From Mariprofundus ferrinatatus (GTDB lineage: Bacteria > Pseudomonadota > Zetaproteobacteria > Mariprofundales > Mariprofundaceae), in contig NZ_CP018800.1 of the NCBI RefSeq assembly GCF_002795825.1, forward strand, positions 1,054,001 through 1,118,000: a stretch of 64,000 nt of DNA, given 5' to 3'. A program made the position numbers and the translations under genes. Below, piece after piece: positions 56,832 through 64,000 of the stretch. The notes beneath the pieces were generated by a model, which saw only the letters and a program-made list of their open reading frames with translations, was not told the origin of the DNA and did no database searches. Numbering within the stretch: the stretch's first letter is position 1; every line of letters begins with the position of its first letter.

Positions 56832-56984
56832 AGACTCACCTTCCTATGTTTAGTATAGCCTAAATATTTTGGGGTGGGAGATGGTTAAGTGATCGGTACC
56901 CCATGCTGATTATCGATGCATTTGGCCGGAAGTAGTCATTCATTAATTAATAAGAACAACCTCATTCCAATAGTGCCCAGATTT

Positions 56985-57002
56985 ATCCCCTACGGCACGC
57001 CA
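56985..57002 (+). repeat. att-like copy 2 (tRNA-Glu 3'-end-like)
   Basis: ATCCCCTACGGCACGCCA matches the tRNA-Glu(UUC) 3' end at 15 of 18 positions, and its TCCCCTACGG matches tRNA-Glu(CUC) exactly. A terminator follows 4 bp later, as after a real tRNA. No tRNA body precedes it. Confidence 0.6.
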
Positions 57003-57005
57003 GAC

Positions 57006-57042
57006 AACCCCAGTTATGGTTTTCCATAGCTGGGGTTTTTTT
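57006..57042 (+). terminator. Orphan plus-strand terminator in islet
   Basis: Stem AACCCCAGTTATGG / CCATAGCTGGGGTT with one wobble, a TTTT loop and seven T on the plus strand. No plus-strand gene lies upstream. It probably came in with att copy 2. Confidence 0.85.
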
Positions 57043-57108
57043 ATTTTCTGACAGGTATAGAAAAAACCTTGTTTTTCAGCGCACTACAATCCTTTTATTG
57101 AATCAATA

Positions 57109-58218
57109 TCACTCACTCAGCTTTAACCAATAACGGGTTCCTTTAAGTGTTCCCGTCCGAAAAAGTGCGCCAAGCTCGAGAAGTTTTTGCAGGTCTCGTG
57201 TAGCAGTTGCTCGCGATGTCTTCGCTATCTTAATATAATTCTCTGCAGATAGGCCGCCTGTAAACCCTTCGGGCCCTTCTTTAAACATGCGAGCAAGCAC
57301 CATTCCCTGTCTTTCATTGATCTGCCCATGAATGCGGTCATACAGCTTTGCCTTATTTATTAGAAACTCAATAAGGTTTTGCGAGTATCTGTTTGCCTCC
57401 AAAATTGTTTCAGCAAAATAAGATAACCATGAAGTAACGTGCAGAGTATGGTTATGTTTATTTAACTGAGCATAGTATTCTTTCTTTTGCCTCTCAATAA
57501 TCTGAGACAATGCAATCAATGACGGTTGCTTTAATGCTTGCGATAGAGCCTTTTCACTTAAAGCTCTGCCAATGCGCCCATTACCATCTTCAAAAGGATG
57601 AATGGTTACAAAGTACAGGTGTGCCAGACCTGAACGGGTTAATGCTGGCAAGGGATGCTTTCCATTCGGAGACGAATCGTTAAACCATTGGATATAGCCC
57701 TCCATCTCTTCACGTAGTTCAGATGATGGCGGCGCTTCAAAATGGACTTTTGGTTTATGGATGGATCCGGAAATTACCTGCATCGGATCTTCTCCAGTAC
57801 GATAGATGCCGACATCATGTATATCTCTACGTCCCATCATTAGCTTTGCATGCCAACTAAATATTTCTTCATGCGTAAGAGGGCAATCATAATCACAGTA
57901 AAGGGCAATCATCATTTCTGCCATTCCCTGCTCTGCAGGAGGGGAGGGTGCTTGCTTGTTTGTCGATAGACCAAAGTTTTTTCTGATTGATGATTGCAGG
58001 CTTTCCCGATTCAGGTATTCACCTTCAATTTCCGAGCTTTTCAAAGCCTCGTTACTGATAAGTTCAACTGTCAGTTCAGATTTTTCACTGTCACTAAAAT
58101 GTTTAAGTGCGCCCAGAAGCTTGCCTTCTTCAAGCAGAAAAGCTTCTTCTTTGGGCATTAGTTGATGTGCCTCATATTCAAATTCAGGCCATTCTTTTTG
58201 CTGCCAATTCCATATCAT
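57109..58218 (-). CDS. Fic family protein, class II, DUF4172-type N-terminus
   Basis: 369 residues. The Fic motif HPFEDGNGRIGR (about 207-218) is canonical. Near the N-terminus SSEIEGE (about 62-68) fits the (S/T)xxxE(G/N) inhibitory helix, so activity should be self-restrained. The region before it resembles the DUF4172 N-terminal domain, and the C-terminus (YIKIAKTSRATATRDLQKLLELG) looks like a winged helix. A 12-bp inverted repeat lies in its promoter region. It is the only gene of the second part of the tRNA-Glu islet. Confidence 0.9.
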   Translation of the reverse strand: MIWNWQQKEWPEFEYEAHQLMPKEEAFLLEEGKLLGALKHFSDSEKSELTVELISNEALKSSEIEGEYLNRESLQSSIRKNFGLSTNKQAPSPPAEQGMAEMMIALYCDYDCPLTHEEIFSWHAKLMMGRRDIHDVGIYRTGEDPMQVISGSIHKPKVHFEAPPSSELREEMEGYIQWFNDSSPNGKHPLPALTRSGLAHLYFVTIHPFEDGNGRIGRALSEKALSQALKQPSLIALSQIIERQKKEYYAQLNKHNHTLHVTSWLSYFAETILEANRYSQNLIEFLINKAKLYDRIHGQINERQGMVLARMFKEGPEGFTGGLSAENYIKIAKTSRATATRDLQKLLELGALFRTGTLKGTRYWLKLSE

Positions 58219-58237
58219 GAGGCATACAATGGCATCT

Positions 58238-58270
58238 TATAGCTCATATATCAATGAAATATGAGCTATA
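58238..58270 (-). promoter_or_regulatory. Perfect 12-bp inverted repeat upstream of Fic gene
   Basis: TATAGCTCATAT (58238-58249) and ATATGAGCTATA (58259-58270) are exact inverses with a 9-nt loop, 20 bp before the start. It is a strong operator candidate, perhaps for the protein's own winged helix. Confidence 0.7.
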
Positions 58271-58352
58271 TATCTGTCGAGTATAACTCACCTCAAATAA
58301 AAACAGTTGAAGAAAACACAAATATTTCACAACTCCAACTGGTGTTTACATA

Positions 58353-58367
58353 CCTTGGGGGCGCCAA
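58353..58367 (+). repeat. att copy 3 (right end of islet)
   Basis: CCTTGGGGGCGCCAA repeats the tRNA-Glu 3' end with one mismatch, and the similar TTAAGG follows in both places. No tRNA body precedes it. Confidence 0.85.
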
Positions 58368-58371
58368 TCTT

Positions 58372-58398
58372 AAGGGATGCCGAAAGGCATCCCTTTTT
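58372..58398 (+). terminator. Displaced native terminator of tRNA-Glu
   Basis: A perfect 10-bp stem AAGGGATGCC / GGCATCCCTT with a GAAA loop and five T, starting 5 bp after att copy 3. No gene precedes it now, and it has the position expected for the original tRNA-Glu terminator. Confidence 0.85.
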
Positions 58399-58463
58399 CT
58401 TTGCACATGATATTTTGATACAGGGATATGGCCGCAAAGTGGCCTCTCTGCTATGTTACAGCA

Positions 58464-59645
58464 ATGATTTTCCCGTTTAGTTTTGCTTCGACTCCACACA
58501 TTCAATTCGGCGCCGGTATGCGCATAAAACTTGCTGATATTGCACAAGTTTATGGGTCTCGAATTCTGTTGGTGACCGGTGGCAGATCATTCGATGAGTC
58601 AGTAATGTGCGATGAACTGTGGCGGCAGCTGCAATCCGGGTTTGAATTACGCCGGGTAAGAGTGAGCGGAGAGCCTTCTCCGCAACTGGTAGATGATACG
58701 GTTGCAGAGCATCGAAGCTGGAATCCCGATGCCGTTGTAGCCATTGGGGGCGGAAGCGTAGTCGATGCCGCCAAGGCTATAGCAGGGCTACTTCCAAGCG
58801 GGGACTCGGTCATGGAGTATCTGGAAGGGGTAGGGCGTGGCAAGGCATTTAAAGGGCCTTCGACACCATTTATTGCACTTCCAACAACAGCAGGAACAGG
58901 TGGTGAGACAAGCAAAAATGCCGTGCTGTCGATTGTAGGGGCTGATGGATATAAGAAATCCTTCCGGGATGAGTCGTTGGTTGCCAGGCATATTATTCTC
59001 GATCCTGAATTGACGCTCAGTTGTCCGAAAAAGGTGACCGCCTCCTGCGGCATGGATGCATTTACACAACTGTTAGAATCCTACGTTTCAAGCAATGCAT
59101 CACCTATGACCGATGCTCTGGCTTTAAGTGGCCTTGAACAGATCAGAGATTCGCTTCTGACAGCCGTTGAGAATGGCGAAAATATTGATGCGAGGGCAGG
59201 CATGCTTTACGCCTCCTCAATCTCTGGTCTTACCCTGGCCAATGCCGGACTCGGTTCGGTACATGGTCTGGCATCGCCACTGGGTGCTTTTTTTCCAATG
59301 CCGCATGGTGAGGTGTGTGGATCACTGCTGTTCCATGCGGTGCGCATCAATATTGAAGCGATGCATAAGCGCGATCCAAACAACAGAGCGTTGTTCAGGT
59401 ACGCAGAAGTAGGGCGGTTGCTCTGCAACAGTTCCAACATATCAGACAACCAGGCAAGAGATGCCCTGTTATCTATTCTGGAAGAGTGGACTGTGAAGCT
59501 GGCAATGCCAAGGCTCTCTGATTACGGCGTTGAAGAAGGGGATTTCTCCAGGATTATTGCCAATATCAGCAGTGGCAGCATGGCCACCAATCCAATTAAG
59601 CTGGAGGAATCGGAGATTATGGAGCTTCTTCGCTCTCGGCTTTAA
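58464..59645 (+). CDS. Iron-containing alcohol dehydrogenase
   Basis: 393-residue group III dehydrogenase. It has the NAD(P)-binding AIGGGSVVDAAKAIAG, PTTAGTGGETSKNAV, and metal ligands in CGMDAFTQLLES, GSVHGLASPLGAF and PMPHGEVCG. It probably interconverts an alcohol or aldehyde with NAD(P)H. The substrate is not readable. The ATG at 58464 gives the family start. A longer frame from 58428 is unlikely. It overlaps convergent pgsA by 29 bp. Confidence 0.92.
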   Translation: MIFPFSFASTPHIQFGAGMRIKLADIAQVYGSRILLVTGGRSFDESVMCDELWRQLQSGFELRRVRVSGEPSPQLVDDTVAEHRSWNPDAVVAIGGGSVVDAAKAIAGLLPSGDSVMEYLEGVGRGKAFKGPSTPFIALPTTAGTGGETSKNAVLSIVGADGYKKSFRDESLVARHIILDPELTLSCPKKVTASCGMDAFTQLLESYVSSNASPMTDALALSGLEQIRDSLLTAVENGENIDARAGMLYASSISGLTLANAGLGSVHGLASPLGAFFPMPHGEVCGSLLFHAVRINIEAMHKRDPNNRALFRYAEVGRLLCNSSNISDNQARDALLSILEEWTVKLAMPRLSDYGVEEGDFSRIIANISSGSMATNPIKLEESEIMELLRSRL

Positions 59646-60201
59646 CAGCTTCTTCCGGTCGACTCATCAATTCAGGCCATGCATCTTTCATGTAATCGTA
59701 CCCCGACCAGAGGGTTAAGGCTGCGGCAACCCACAATAGCGAGAGGCCAACGTCATGCATGGAGACGCCTGTGACCTCAACGTGCAGAAGCAGGGCGGAG
59801 ATGGCAATCATTTGAAGGGCGGTTTTCCATTTACCAATCCATGACACATGCACCACCGTTGCGTGCTCAGCAAGCCACTCGCGTAACGCGCCAATGGCAA
59901 TTTCACGGCCAATAATGATTACAGCAAGAATGGCCGGAGCCATATCTTCAGAAACAAGCAGGACAAGAGCAGCAGCAACAAGGAGTTTATCGGCAACCGG
60001 ATCAAGGAAACGACCAAACGCGGTTACCTCACCGCGAGTACGTGCAAGATAACCATCGAGCCAGTCTGTTATAGCGGCGAGAACAAACAGCAGGGAGGAC
60101 AGCCAGTAGCTAAGCTCACCCGGAAGATAAAATACCACTATAAAAACCGGAATAATTGCCACGCGGCCAAAGGTGAGTTGGTTCGATATTGTCCATTGCA
60201 T
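59617..60201 (-). CDS. pgsA: Phosphatidylglycerophosphate synthase
   Basis: 194-residue inner-membrane CDP-alcohol phosphotransferase that makes phosphatidylglycerophosphate from CDP-diacylglycerol. The signature DGYLAR...GRFLDPVADK (DGxxAR...GxxxDxxxD) is intact. About five hydrophobic helices. Confidence 0.93.
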   Translation of the reverse strand: MQWTISNQLTFGRVAIIPVFIVVFYLPGELSYWLSSLLFVLAAITDWLDGYLARTRGEVTAFGRFLDPVADKLLVAAALVLLVSEDMAPAILAVIIIGREIAIGALREWLAEHATVVHVSWIGKWKTALQMIAISALLLHVEVTGVSMHDVGLSLLWVAAALTLWSGYDYMKDAWPELMSRPEEAVKAESEEAP

Positions 60202-60332
60202 GATGTTAAGTATTACCGTTGTTCTTGTGTCGTAAAGTATTCATTCTAAATAACCGGAAAATAATGTGTATTTATCTGTTATCAAAGAGTCAATAGAAGC
60301 CAGTTTTACATTGTTGTAACTGTCCTAACTGC

Positions 60333-61124
60333 TTAAATCAGAAGCTTTTTTGCTTCTTGGTACAACGTTTCCTGTTGATCAATATCAAGCTCATCAAGTG
60401 AGATTCCTTTTTGATCGGCAAGGAGCTCCATGGTCTTGAATCTCTCGGCAAACTTTCTGTTGGTGCTCATAAGGCAGAGCTCAGCATCAAGGTTTAGCTT
60501 GCGGGCAAGATTGGTCAGCGTAAACAACACATCGCCAAACTCATCCTCAATACGTTTCAAATCACCATGATGGGTAACCTCATGCTCAAGCTCCTCGAGC
60601 TCTTCACGCATTTTTGCCAGCACATCGGTTGCCTTGACCCAGTCAAAACCGACTCTGGCAGCTCTCTGCTGCTGTTTTTGGGCATATTTCAGTGCGGGAA
60701 GAGGAGGAATTTCATCCATCAGGCTCTTGCGACCTTTATGCTCGGCATCCTTGAGCCTGTTCCATTGGTCAGTCAAATCATCAGGATCTGCTTTATCGAA
60801 CACGTGTGGATGACGGTAAATCATCTTATCGATCAGGGCATCGATTACATCGGCCAGATTAAACTCGCCAGCTTCTTCAGCGATCCGGGAATAGAACAGA
60901 ACCTGAATAAGAAGGTCGCCCAGTTCAGCTTTAAGCGGTTGCCAGTTGTTATCAGATTCGGCGAGCTCAATGGCTTCGAGTACCTCATGAACTTCTTCGA
61001 GCGTGTAGCGACGAAGCGAGAGCAGGGTTTGCTCTTTATCCCATGGGCACTCTTCACGCAAAACCTTCATCAGGGCATATAACTTATCGTAATAATTATC
61101 TTTGCCTCTAATCCGCTCTGGCAC
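60333..61124 (-). CDS. mazG: Nucleoside triphosphate pyrophosphohydrolase MazG
   Basis: 263-residue all-helical enzyme that cleaves NTPs to NMP and PPi. It contains two MazG modules, the first with CPWDKEQTLLSLRRYTLEEVHEVLEAIE and the second with EELEELEHE and EDEFGDVLFTLTNLAR, carrying the ExxE...ExxD metal ligands. Usual length and form. Confidence 0.94.
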   Translation of the reverse strand: MPERIRGKDNYYDKLYALMKVLREECPWDKEQTLLSLRRYTLEEVHEVLEAIELAESDNNWQPLKAELGDLLIQVLFYSRIAEEAGEFNLADVIDALIDKMIYRHPHVFDKADPDDLTDQWNRLKDAEHKGRKSLMDEIPPLPALKYAQKQQQRAARVGFDWVKATDVLAKMREELEELEHEVTHHGDLKRIEDEFGDVLFTLTNLARKLNLDAELCLMSTNRKFAERFKTMELLADQKGISLDELDIDQQETLYQEAKKLLI

Positions 61125-61303
61125 TTGCTCTCTCCATAACTTTACATAATATCCATTATGCGACGTTCTGTAATATTAGACAGGAGGTCGGATAAGACGG
61201 AAACCGATGGCTGTCGAATCATCCCCTCTTGCGCTGTATAAACTTTAACAGGATGTGTGGGAAAGTAAAAAAGCGTAGATCGATTCAGCAGCGCCCAAGC
61301 CAA

Positions 61304-61570
61304 TCACAAAGACGCAGCCATGATGATCAAAAAGAACAGAACAAACAGCAGCATAACCACTGGTGCCCAGTACTCTGCCGGGAACGCAATCTTATTGGCC
61401 TGTTTCCGTGTCAGGCCGCATCCGGAACAACGGTTTCTGTAAAACAACTTGATGACAATCGCCCAAAGACCAAGCGTTAAAATAACTAGTAACCAGGAGC
61501 CGATTCCTACTCGAGGCTTATGTGCGGTTCTTCTGTCGCAATAATGGCAGTAACGCACCCTGTTTTTCAT
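61304..61570 (-). CDS. Small membrane protein with zinc ribbon
   Basis: About 88 residues from the ATG at 61570. CHYC (residue ~8) and CSGCG (~47) look like a split zinc ribbon. Helices lie between them (GIGSWLLVILTLGLWAIVIKLF) and at the C-terminus (APVVMLLFVLFFLIIMAA). Upstream ATGs in frame (61612, 61654) lack ribosome sites too, so the start is uncertain. Function unknown. Confidence 0.6.
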   Translation of the reverse strand: MKNRVRYCHYCDRRTAHKPRVGIGSWLLVILTLGLWAIVIKLFYRNRCSGCGLTRKQANKIAFPAEYWAPVVMLLFVLFFLIIMAASL

Positions 61571-61680
61571 ATGGCAATTCAAGTCGTTTGTTGAGATCCT
61601 TACAAGTGCCATCAAACCATTGGAGCCATATTCATTAAGGGTTAGCATTGGCATTTGTTTAATTGGCCGAGCGAGGATCT

Positions 61681-61860
61681 ATGAGACTAATTCTGACTGT
61701 TATGACGTTAACGATTTTTGGGGGCCTTGTAACCGGTTGTGGTGTCAGTGTTAGTCCGGTTCCGGGTGTGAGTATCTATATTCCGCTACCGGATCCGCAG
61801 AAACAAGAACAAAGGAATGATCCCGAATATAAGGAAGAACAGGCCAATCAGCCTGATTGA
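61681..61860 (+). CDS. Small lipoprotein
   Basis: 59 residues: a lipoprotein signal with lipobox LVTGC (Cys about residue 20), then a Pro-rich and charged tail (YIPLPDPQKQEQRND). GAGGA lies upstream of the ATG at 61681, which is preferred over an in-frame TTG at 61663. Function unknown. Confidence 0.7.
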   Translation: MRLILTVMTLTIFGGLVTGCGVSVSPVPGVSIYIPLPDPQKQEQRNDPEYKEEQANQPD

Positions 61861-61881
61861 TTGCCACTACTGTTGATGCAT

Positions 61882-62538
61882 TCAATCTGCCTGAACGTCC
61901 GTTTCGGGCCGCTTAATCCCCGGGATCCACATGCGACCTTGTGCTGCATCAAGGCCTGAGTGCGTGAGATAAACACCCCAGAGCGCACCGCTCTTTAGTT
62001 GTACGGCATGTTGTTCATACAGCCAGGCAATATCAGTTCGCAGTCTATCAAATGAGATGCCGTGCCCTTGATCCTCAAGATCCTGAAGCAGTTGAGCTTC
62101 ATTGGTCGCGTATGTTTTTGAGCCGGCAAGAATCATTAGAATGCACAAGCGGCGATCTTCAAGGTTCTGCTGCTCTTCCTGGGACAATGCTGCCGGCCTT
62201 TCTGATCTGAGCTTATTAGAAGGCTCTTCCGACGTTTCCTGGCTGTCAGTAGCCGCGCGTTGTTCTATCCTCTCCTGTTTTCTCAGTTCACCCGGATCGA
62301 TGTTTTGCGCAAGAAGTGCCTTGGCAGCATCACGTTTTTCCCGTGCCTCTTCGAGCGCTACTGAGGGATAGACACCTAAGGCAAGGCTCTTCTGCTTGCC
62401 TTCAAAACGGTAGGCCAGCTTCCAGTACCTGCCTGAAGATTTCACCAGTAGATAGAGTCCGCCACCATCGCTGACCTTATACTGGTTTCTTCCATAAGGC
62501 ACTTTAGTGGCTTCTATTTCCGCATCAGTTAGTGGCAT
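61882..62538 (-). CDS. Chimeric protein: integrase arm-binding domain plus Mu-like phage domain
   Basis: 218 residues. Residues 1-~80 (MPLTDAEIEATKVPYG, KVSDGGGLYLLVKSSGRYWK, YPSVALEEAREKRDAAK) are the DUF4102 arm-type DNA-binding domain of P4-like tyrosine integrases. The integrase catalytic domain is absent. After a charged linker, residues ~125-218 (HGISFDRLRTDIAWLYEQ, LTHSGLDAAQGRMWIPGIKRP) resemble the VpaChn25_0724-type winged-helix protein of Mu-like phages. The ATG at 62538 has GAGG 6 nt upstream. It may be a repurposed DNA-binding regulator that binds the repeats upstream (inference). Confidence 0.8.
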   Translation of the reverse strand: MPLTDAEIEATKVPYGRNQYKVSDGGGLYLLVKSSGRYWKLAYRFEGKQKSLALGVYPSVALEEAREKRDAAKALLAQNIDPGELRKQERIEQRAATDSQETSEEPSNKLRSERPAALSQEEQQNLEDRRLCILMILAGSKTYATNEAQLLQDLEDQGHGISFDRLRTDIAWLYEQHAVQLKSGALWGVYLTHSGLDAAQGRMWIPGIKRPETDVQAD

Positions 62539-62550
62539 GCTCGACCTCAT

Positions 62551-62712
62551 TGTTGGTCTTTATAATACGCTTTAAGAACCAACAAAAGAACCAACAAGAT
62601 AGTATGTTGGTTCTTTTGTTGGTCCCTATCATATTTAAGAAAACAGGGGGAAACAACAGATAAAAGAACCAACACATGCGCACATGTCATTATTATGAGT
62701 ACATGCTGGTTC
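62551..62712. repeat. Array of GAACCAACA-type repeats, both orientations
   Basis: Seven copies or near-copies: forward at 62576-62584, 62588-62596 and 62666-62674; reverse at 62551-62559, 62605-62613, 62617-62625 and 62704-62712. The four central copies form an inverted repeat with 21-bp arms (20 of 21 matching) and an 8-nt loop. They lie directly in front of, and probably across the promoter of, the chimeric DNA-binding gene. The surrounding 62539-62834 holds no supported gene. Confidence 0.8.
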
Positions 62713-62834
62713 CTTATCTTAAAGTTTATCACAGAGAATATGTTATGAAGGCCCCTTCCCCTTTCAGAAAGCCGATTCATGGGGGCTGGTGATCCAGTGG
62801 AATGCCTGCTACAGCTAACAAGGATTTCAAGGCA

Positions 62835-62868
62835 TAAAAAAAGCACTCACGGAATTCCGTAAGTGCTT
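62835..62868 (-). terminator. Terminator of tRNA-Glu(CUC)
   Basis: Stem AAGCACTCACGG / CCGTAAGTGCTT with one wobble, an AATT loop and a T tract on the minus strand, 8 bp after the tRNA 3' end. Confidence 0.85.
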
Positions 62869-62876
62869 GATTGATA

Positions 62877-62951
62877 TGGTACTCCGTAGGGGAATCGAAC
62901 CCCTGTTACCGGCGTGAGAGGCCAGCGTCCTAACCGCTAGACGAACGGAGC
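62877..62951 (-). tRNA. tRNA-Glu (anticodon CUC)
   Basis: Reading the minus strand, acceptor GCTCCGT / ACGGAGT, anticodon stem CTGGC / GCCGG with loop CTCTCAC giving CTC, and T loop TTCGATT. The CCA end is encoded (62879-62877). With the UUC isoacceptor at 54312 it covers both Glu codons. Confidence 0.95.
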
Positions 62952-63072
62952 ATGTTTTGCGGAGGGCGATTTGTAATGATCTCTGCGCTCTGCGTCAATG
63001 GCAAACTTCTATTCAGCCATTCAAATGGCTGCAATCTGTTCTATTTTGATCTGCCTTCGCTATAGTCCCGCT

Positions 63073-64000
63073 GTGACTAACTATCTGCTCAAACGACTTG
63101 CCGGCATGATTCCCCTGCTCTTCGGGATCACAATCATTTCATTCGGCATGATGCACCTTGCGCCGGGCGAGCCGGTTGTCGTTGGCCAGGAGTTTAATCC
63201 CAAGGTTTCGGCACAGGATATTGAGCGCCTTCGTGCCTATTACGGTCTCGATAAGCCCCTGTATGAGCAGTACCTGGAGTGGCTCAAAAGGCTCGTGCAG
63301 CTTGATTTCGGTAAATCGTTCTCGGCTGATGGGCGCGATGTTATCGATAAAATCGCTGAGCGCATTCCTGTGACCCTGTGGATCAATATCCTCGCCATGC
63401 TGTTGATTATCCTTATCGCCATTCCTATCGGTATTATAAGTGCGGTAAAACGTGACTCATGGCTTGATAAGTGTATGACGGTATTCGTCTTTATCGGTTT
63501 TGCCATCCCCTCTTTCTGGCTTGGGTTGCTGCTCATGATCACCCTCGGCGTTAACATGAACCTGCTGCCAATTTCAGGCCTTCACGACTACAACTGGCAG
63601 CAGATGGGTTTCTGGCAGCAGCAGTTCGACCTGTTAAGCCACCTTCTGCTTCCTATTTTCGTCTCCGCAATCGGAGGGCTTGCAGGTATGAGCCGCTTTA
63701 TGCGCACCGGCATGCTGGAGGTGATCAGTTCTGACTACATCACAACTGCCAGGGCAATGGGGGTTCCGGAACAGAGTATCCGCTACAGGCTGGCCCTCAA
63801 GAACGCGCTGCTTCCCATTATCACCCTTCTCGGACTCTCTATACCCGGCCTGATTGGCGGCTCTGTCATCGTCGAGCAGTTGTTCTCTCTCCCCGGAATG
63901 GGGCTACTCTTTTTTGAGGCGGTCATGTCGCGCGACTACCCGCTGGTGATGGGCATTACCGTGATTGGTGCGGTGTTGACGTTGCTGGGCAATCTGATCG
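63073..64000 (+). CDS. DppB/OppB-type ABC transporter permease, 3' end cut by window
   Basis: 309 residues visible from a GTG. The N-terminus ([23 protein letters not shown]) and the MHLAPGEP motif are typical of dipeptide/oligopeptide permease B. The EAA loop [25 protein letters not shown], where it contacts the ATPase, lies near residues 224-248. About five or six membrane helices are present. No clear ribosome site precedes the GTG, and the frame runs off the right edge. Peptides or a related substrate are likely. Its partners must lie beyond 64000. Confidence 0.92.
   Translation, partial: MTNYLLKRLAGMIPLLFGITIISFGMMHLAPGEPVVVGQEFNPKVSAQDIERLRAYYGLDKPLYEQYLEWLKRLVQLDFGKSFSADGRDVIDKIAERIPVTLWINILAMLLIILIAIPIGIISAVKRDSWLDKCMTVFVFIGFAIPSFWLGLLLMITLGVNMNLLPISGLHDYNWQQMGFWQQQFDLLSHLLLPIFVSAIGGLAGMSRFMRTGMLEVISSDYITTARAMGVPEQSIRYRLALKNALLPIITLLGLSIPGLIGGSVIVEQLFSLPGMGLLFFEAVMSRDYPLVMGITVIGAVLTLLGNLI

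Larger units (their letters stand above)
56832..57108. other. Intergenic region inside islet
   Basis: 277 bp holding the operon promoter (minus strand), an A+T-rich tract, att-like copy 2 (56985-57002) and a plus-strand terminator (57006-57042). No gene was found. Confidence 0.6.
54390..58367. mobile_element. Composite integrase-less islet at tRNA-Glu
   Basis: The left boundary is the tRNA-Glu 3' end. The right boundary is its repeat at 58353-58367, followed by a terminator that would be the original tRNA-Glu terminator. An internal tRNA-like 3' end (56985-57002) splits the islet into a ~2.6 kb part with the ABC/GTPase/Fe-S operon and a ~1.4 kb part with a Fic gene. No recombinase is encoded. 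DNA here appears more A+T-rich than its flanks. Confidence 0.7.

Noticed and set aside
62551-62712. Repeat array read as a CRISPR
   Set aside because: Units are about 9 bp, occur in both orientations with irregular spacing, and no cas genes are present.
62547-62846. 99-codon minus-strand frame across the repeat array
   Set aside because: Composition is driven by the repeats (Gln, Leu, Val runs), there is no ribosome site, and the chimeric gene has its own better start downstream.
61860-62880. Direct repeat of the tRNA-Glu(CUC) 3' end marking an island around the chimeric gene
   Set aside because: No second copy was found below 62877, and the tRNA keeps its own adjacent terminator.

Overview
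This 64 kb window is bacterial chromosome from a Gram-negative proteobacterium. It carries lipid A synthesis (lpxK), a ybgC-tolQRA envelope operon, ubiquinone hydroxylase (coq7), RuvABC, CmoAB, a gyrA-serS pair, the rimP-nusA-infB-rbfA-truB translation operon and a three-gene hydroxysqualene/squalene (hopanoid precursor) operon. The mix of c-type cytochromes, GltBD, hopanoid genes and Tol genes would fit a Zetaproteobacteria/Mariprofundus-like or related lineage. That placement is only an impression from gene content. GC is moderately high in the core and visibly lower in the accessory patches.

Layout. 1-3680: end of gyrA, then serS and a terminator. 3720-6430: an A+T-richer accessory patch with a mobile mystery protein A/B pair (HTH plus Fic), two gene fragments joined end to end, and a second Fic protein with its own operator repeats. 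6449-9434: slyD, lpxK, two small unknown genes, mntP. 9530-17985: the rimP-nusA-ylxR-infB-rbfA-nrnA-truB operon and a cyclophilin. 18038-24969: cmoAB, unknown membrane proteins, an exported rubrerythrin-like protein, a phosphotransferase, then gltB/gltD (to 29614). 29806-31400: SDR and histidinol-phosphatase-like PHP protein. 31530-31920: a 34-residue membrane peptide gene with a perfect CRP-type site upstream, then tRNA-Lys. 32114-38545: SH3b protein, tolQRA-ybgC-ruvBA-ruvC. 38701-43930: coq7, hpnCDE, thiO. 43985-47528: hemN and three c-type cytochromes. 47629-54247: cca, sodB, exported proteins, an OmpA protein, an antiporter remnant, a zinc/CDF exporter and a kinase.

54312-58398 is the most interesting stretch. 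tRNA-Glu(UUC) is followed by two further tRNA-Glu 3'-end-like sequences at 56985 and 58353, and each of the three is followed at once by a rho-independent terminator. Between copies 1 and 2 lies a three-gene operon (solitary ABC ATPase, HypB/CooC-like P-loop GTPase, ACS/CODH-type Fe-S protein) that looks like a metallocentre-assembly system without its target enzyme. Between copies 2 and 3 lies one Fic protein with a perfect 12-bp inverted-repeat operator. No integrase is present. I read this as two small integrase-less elements inserted in tandem at one tRNA gene.

58464-64000 holds an iron-type alcohol dehydrogenase, pgsA, mazG, small proteins, a chimeric gene joining an integrase arm-binding domain to a Mu-like phage domain, an array of GAACCAACA repeats in front of it, tRNA-Glu(CUC), and the start of a dppB-type permease cut by the window edge. 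No rRNA, CRISPR array or transposase was seen.
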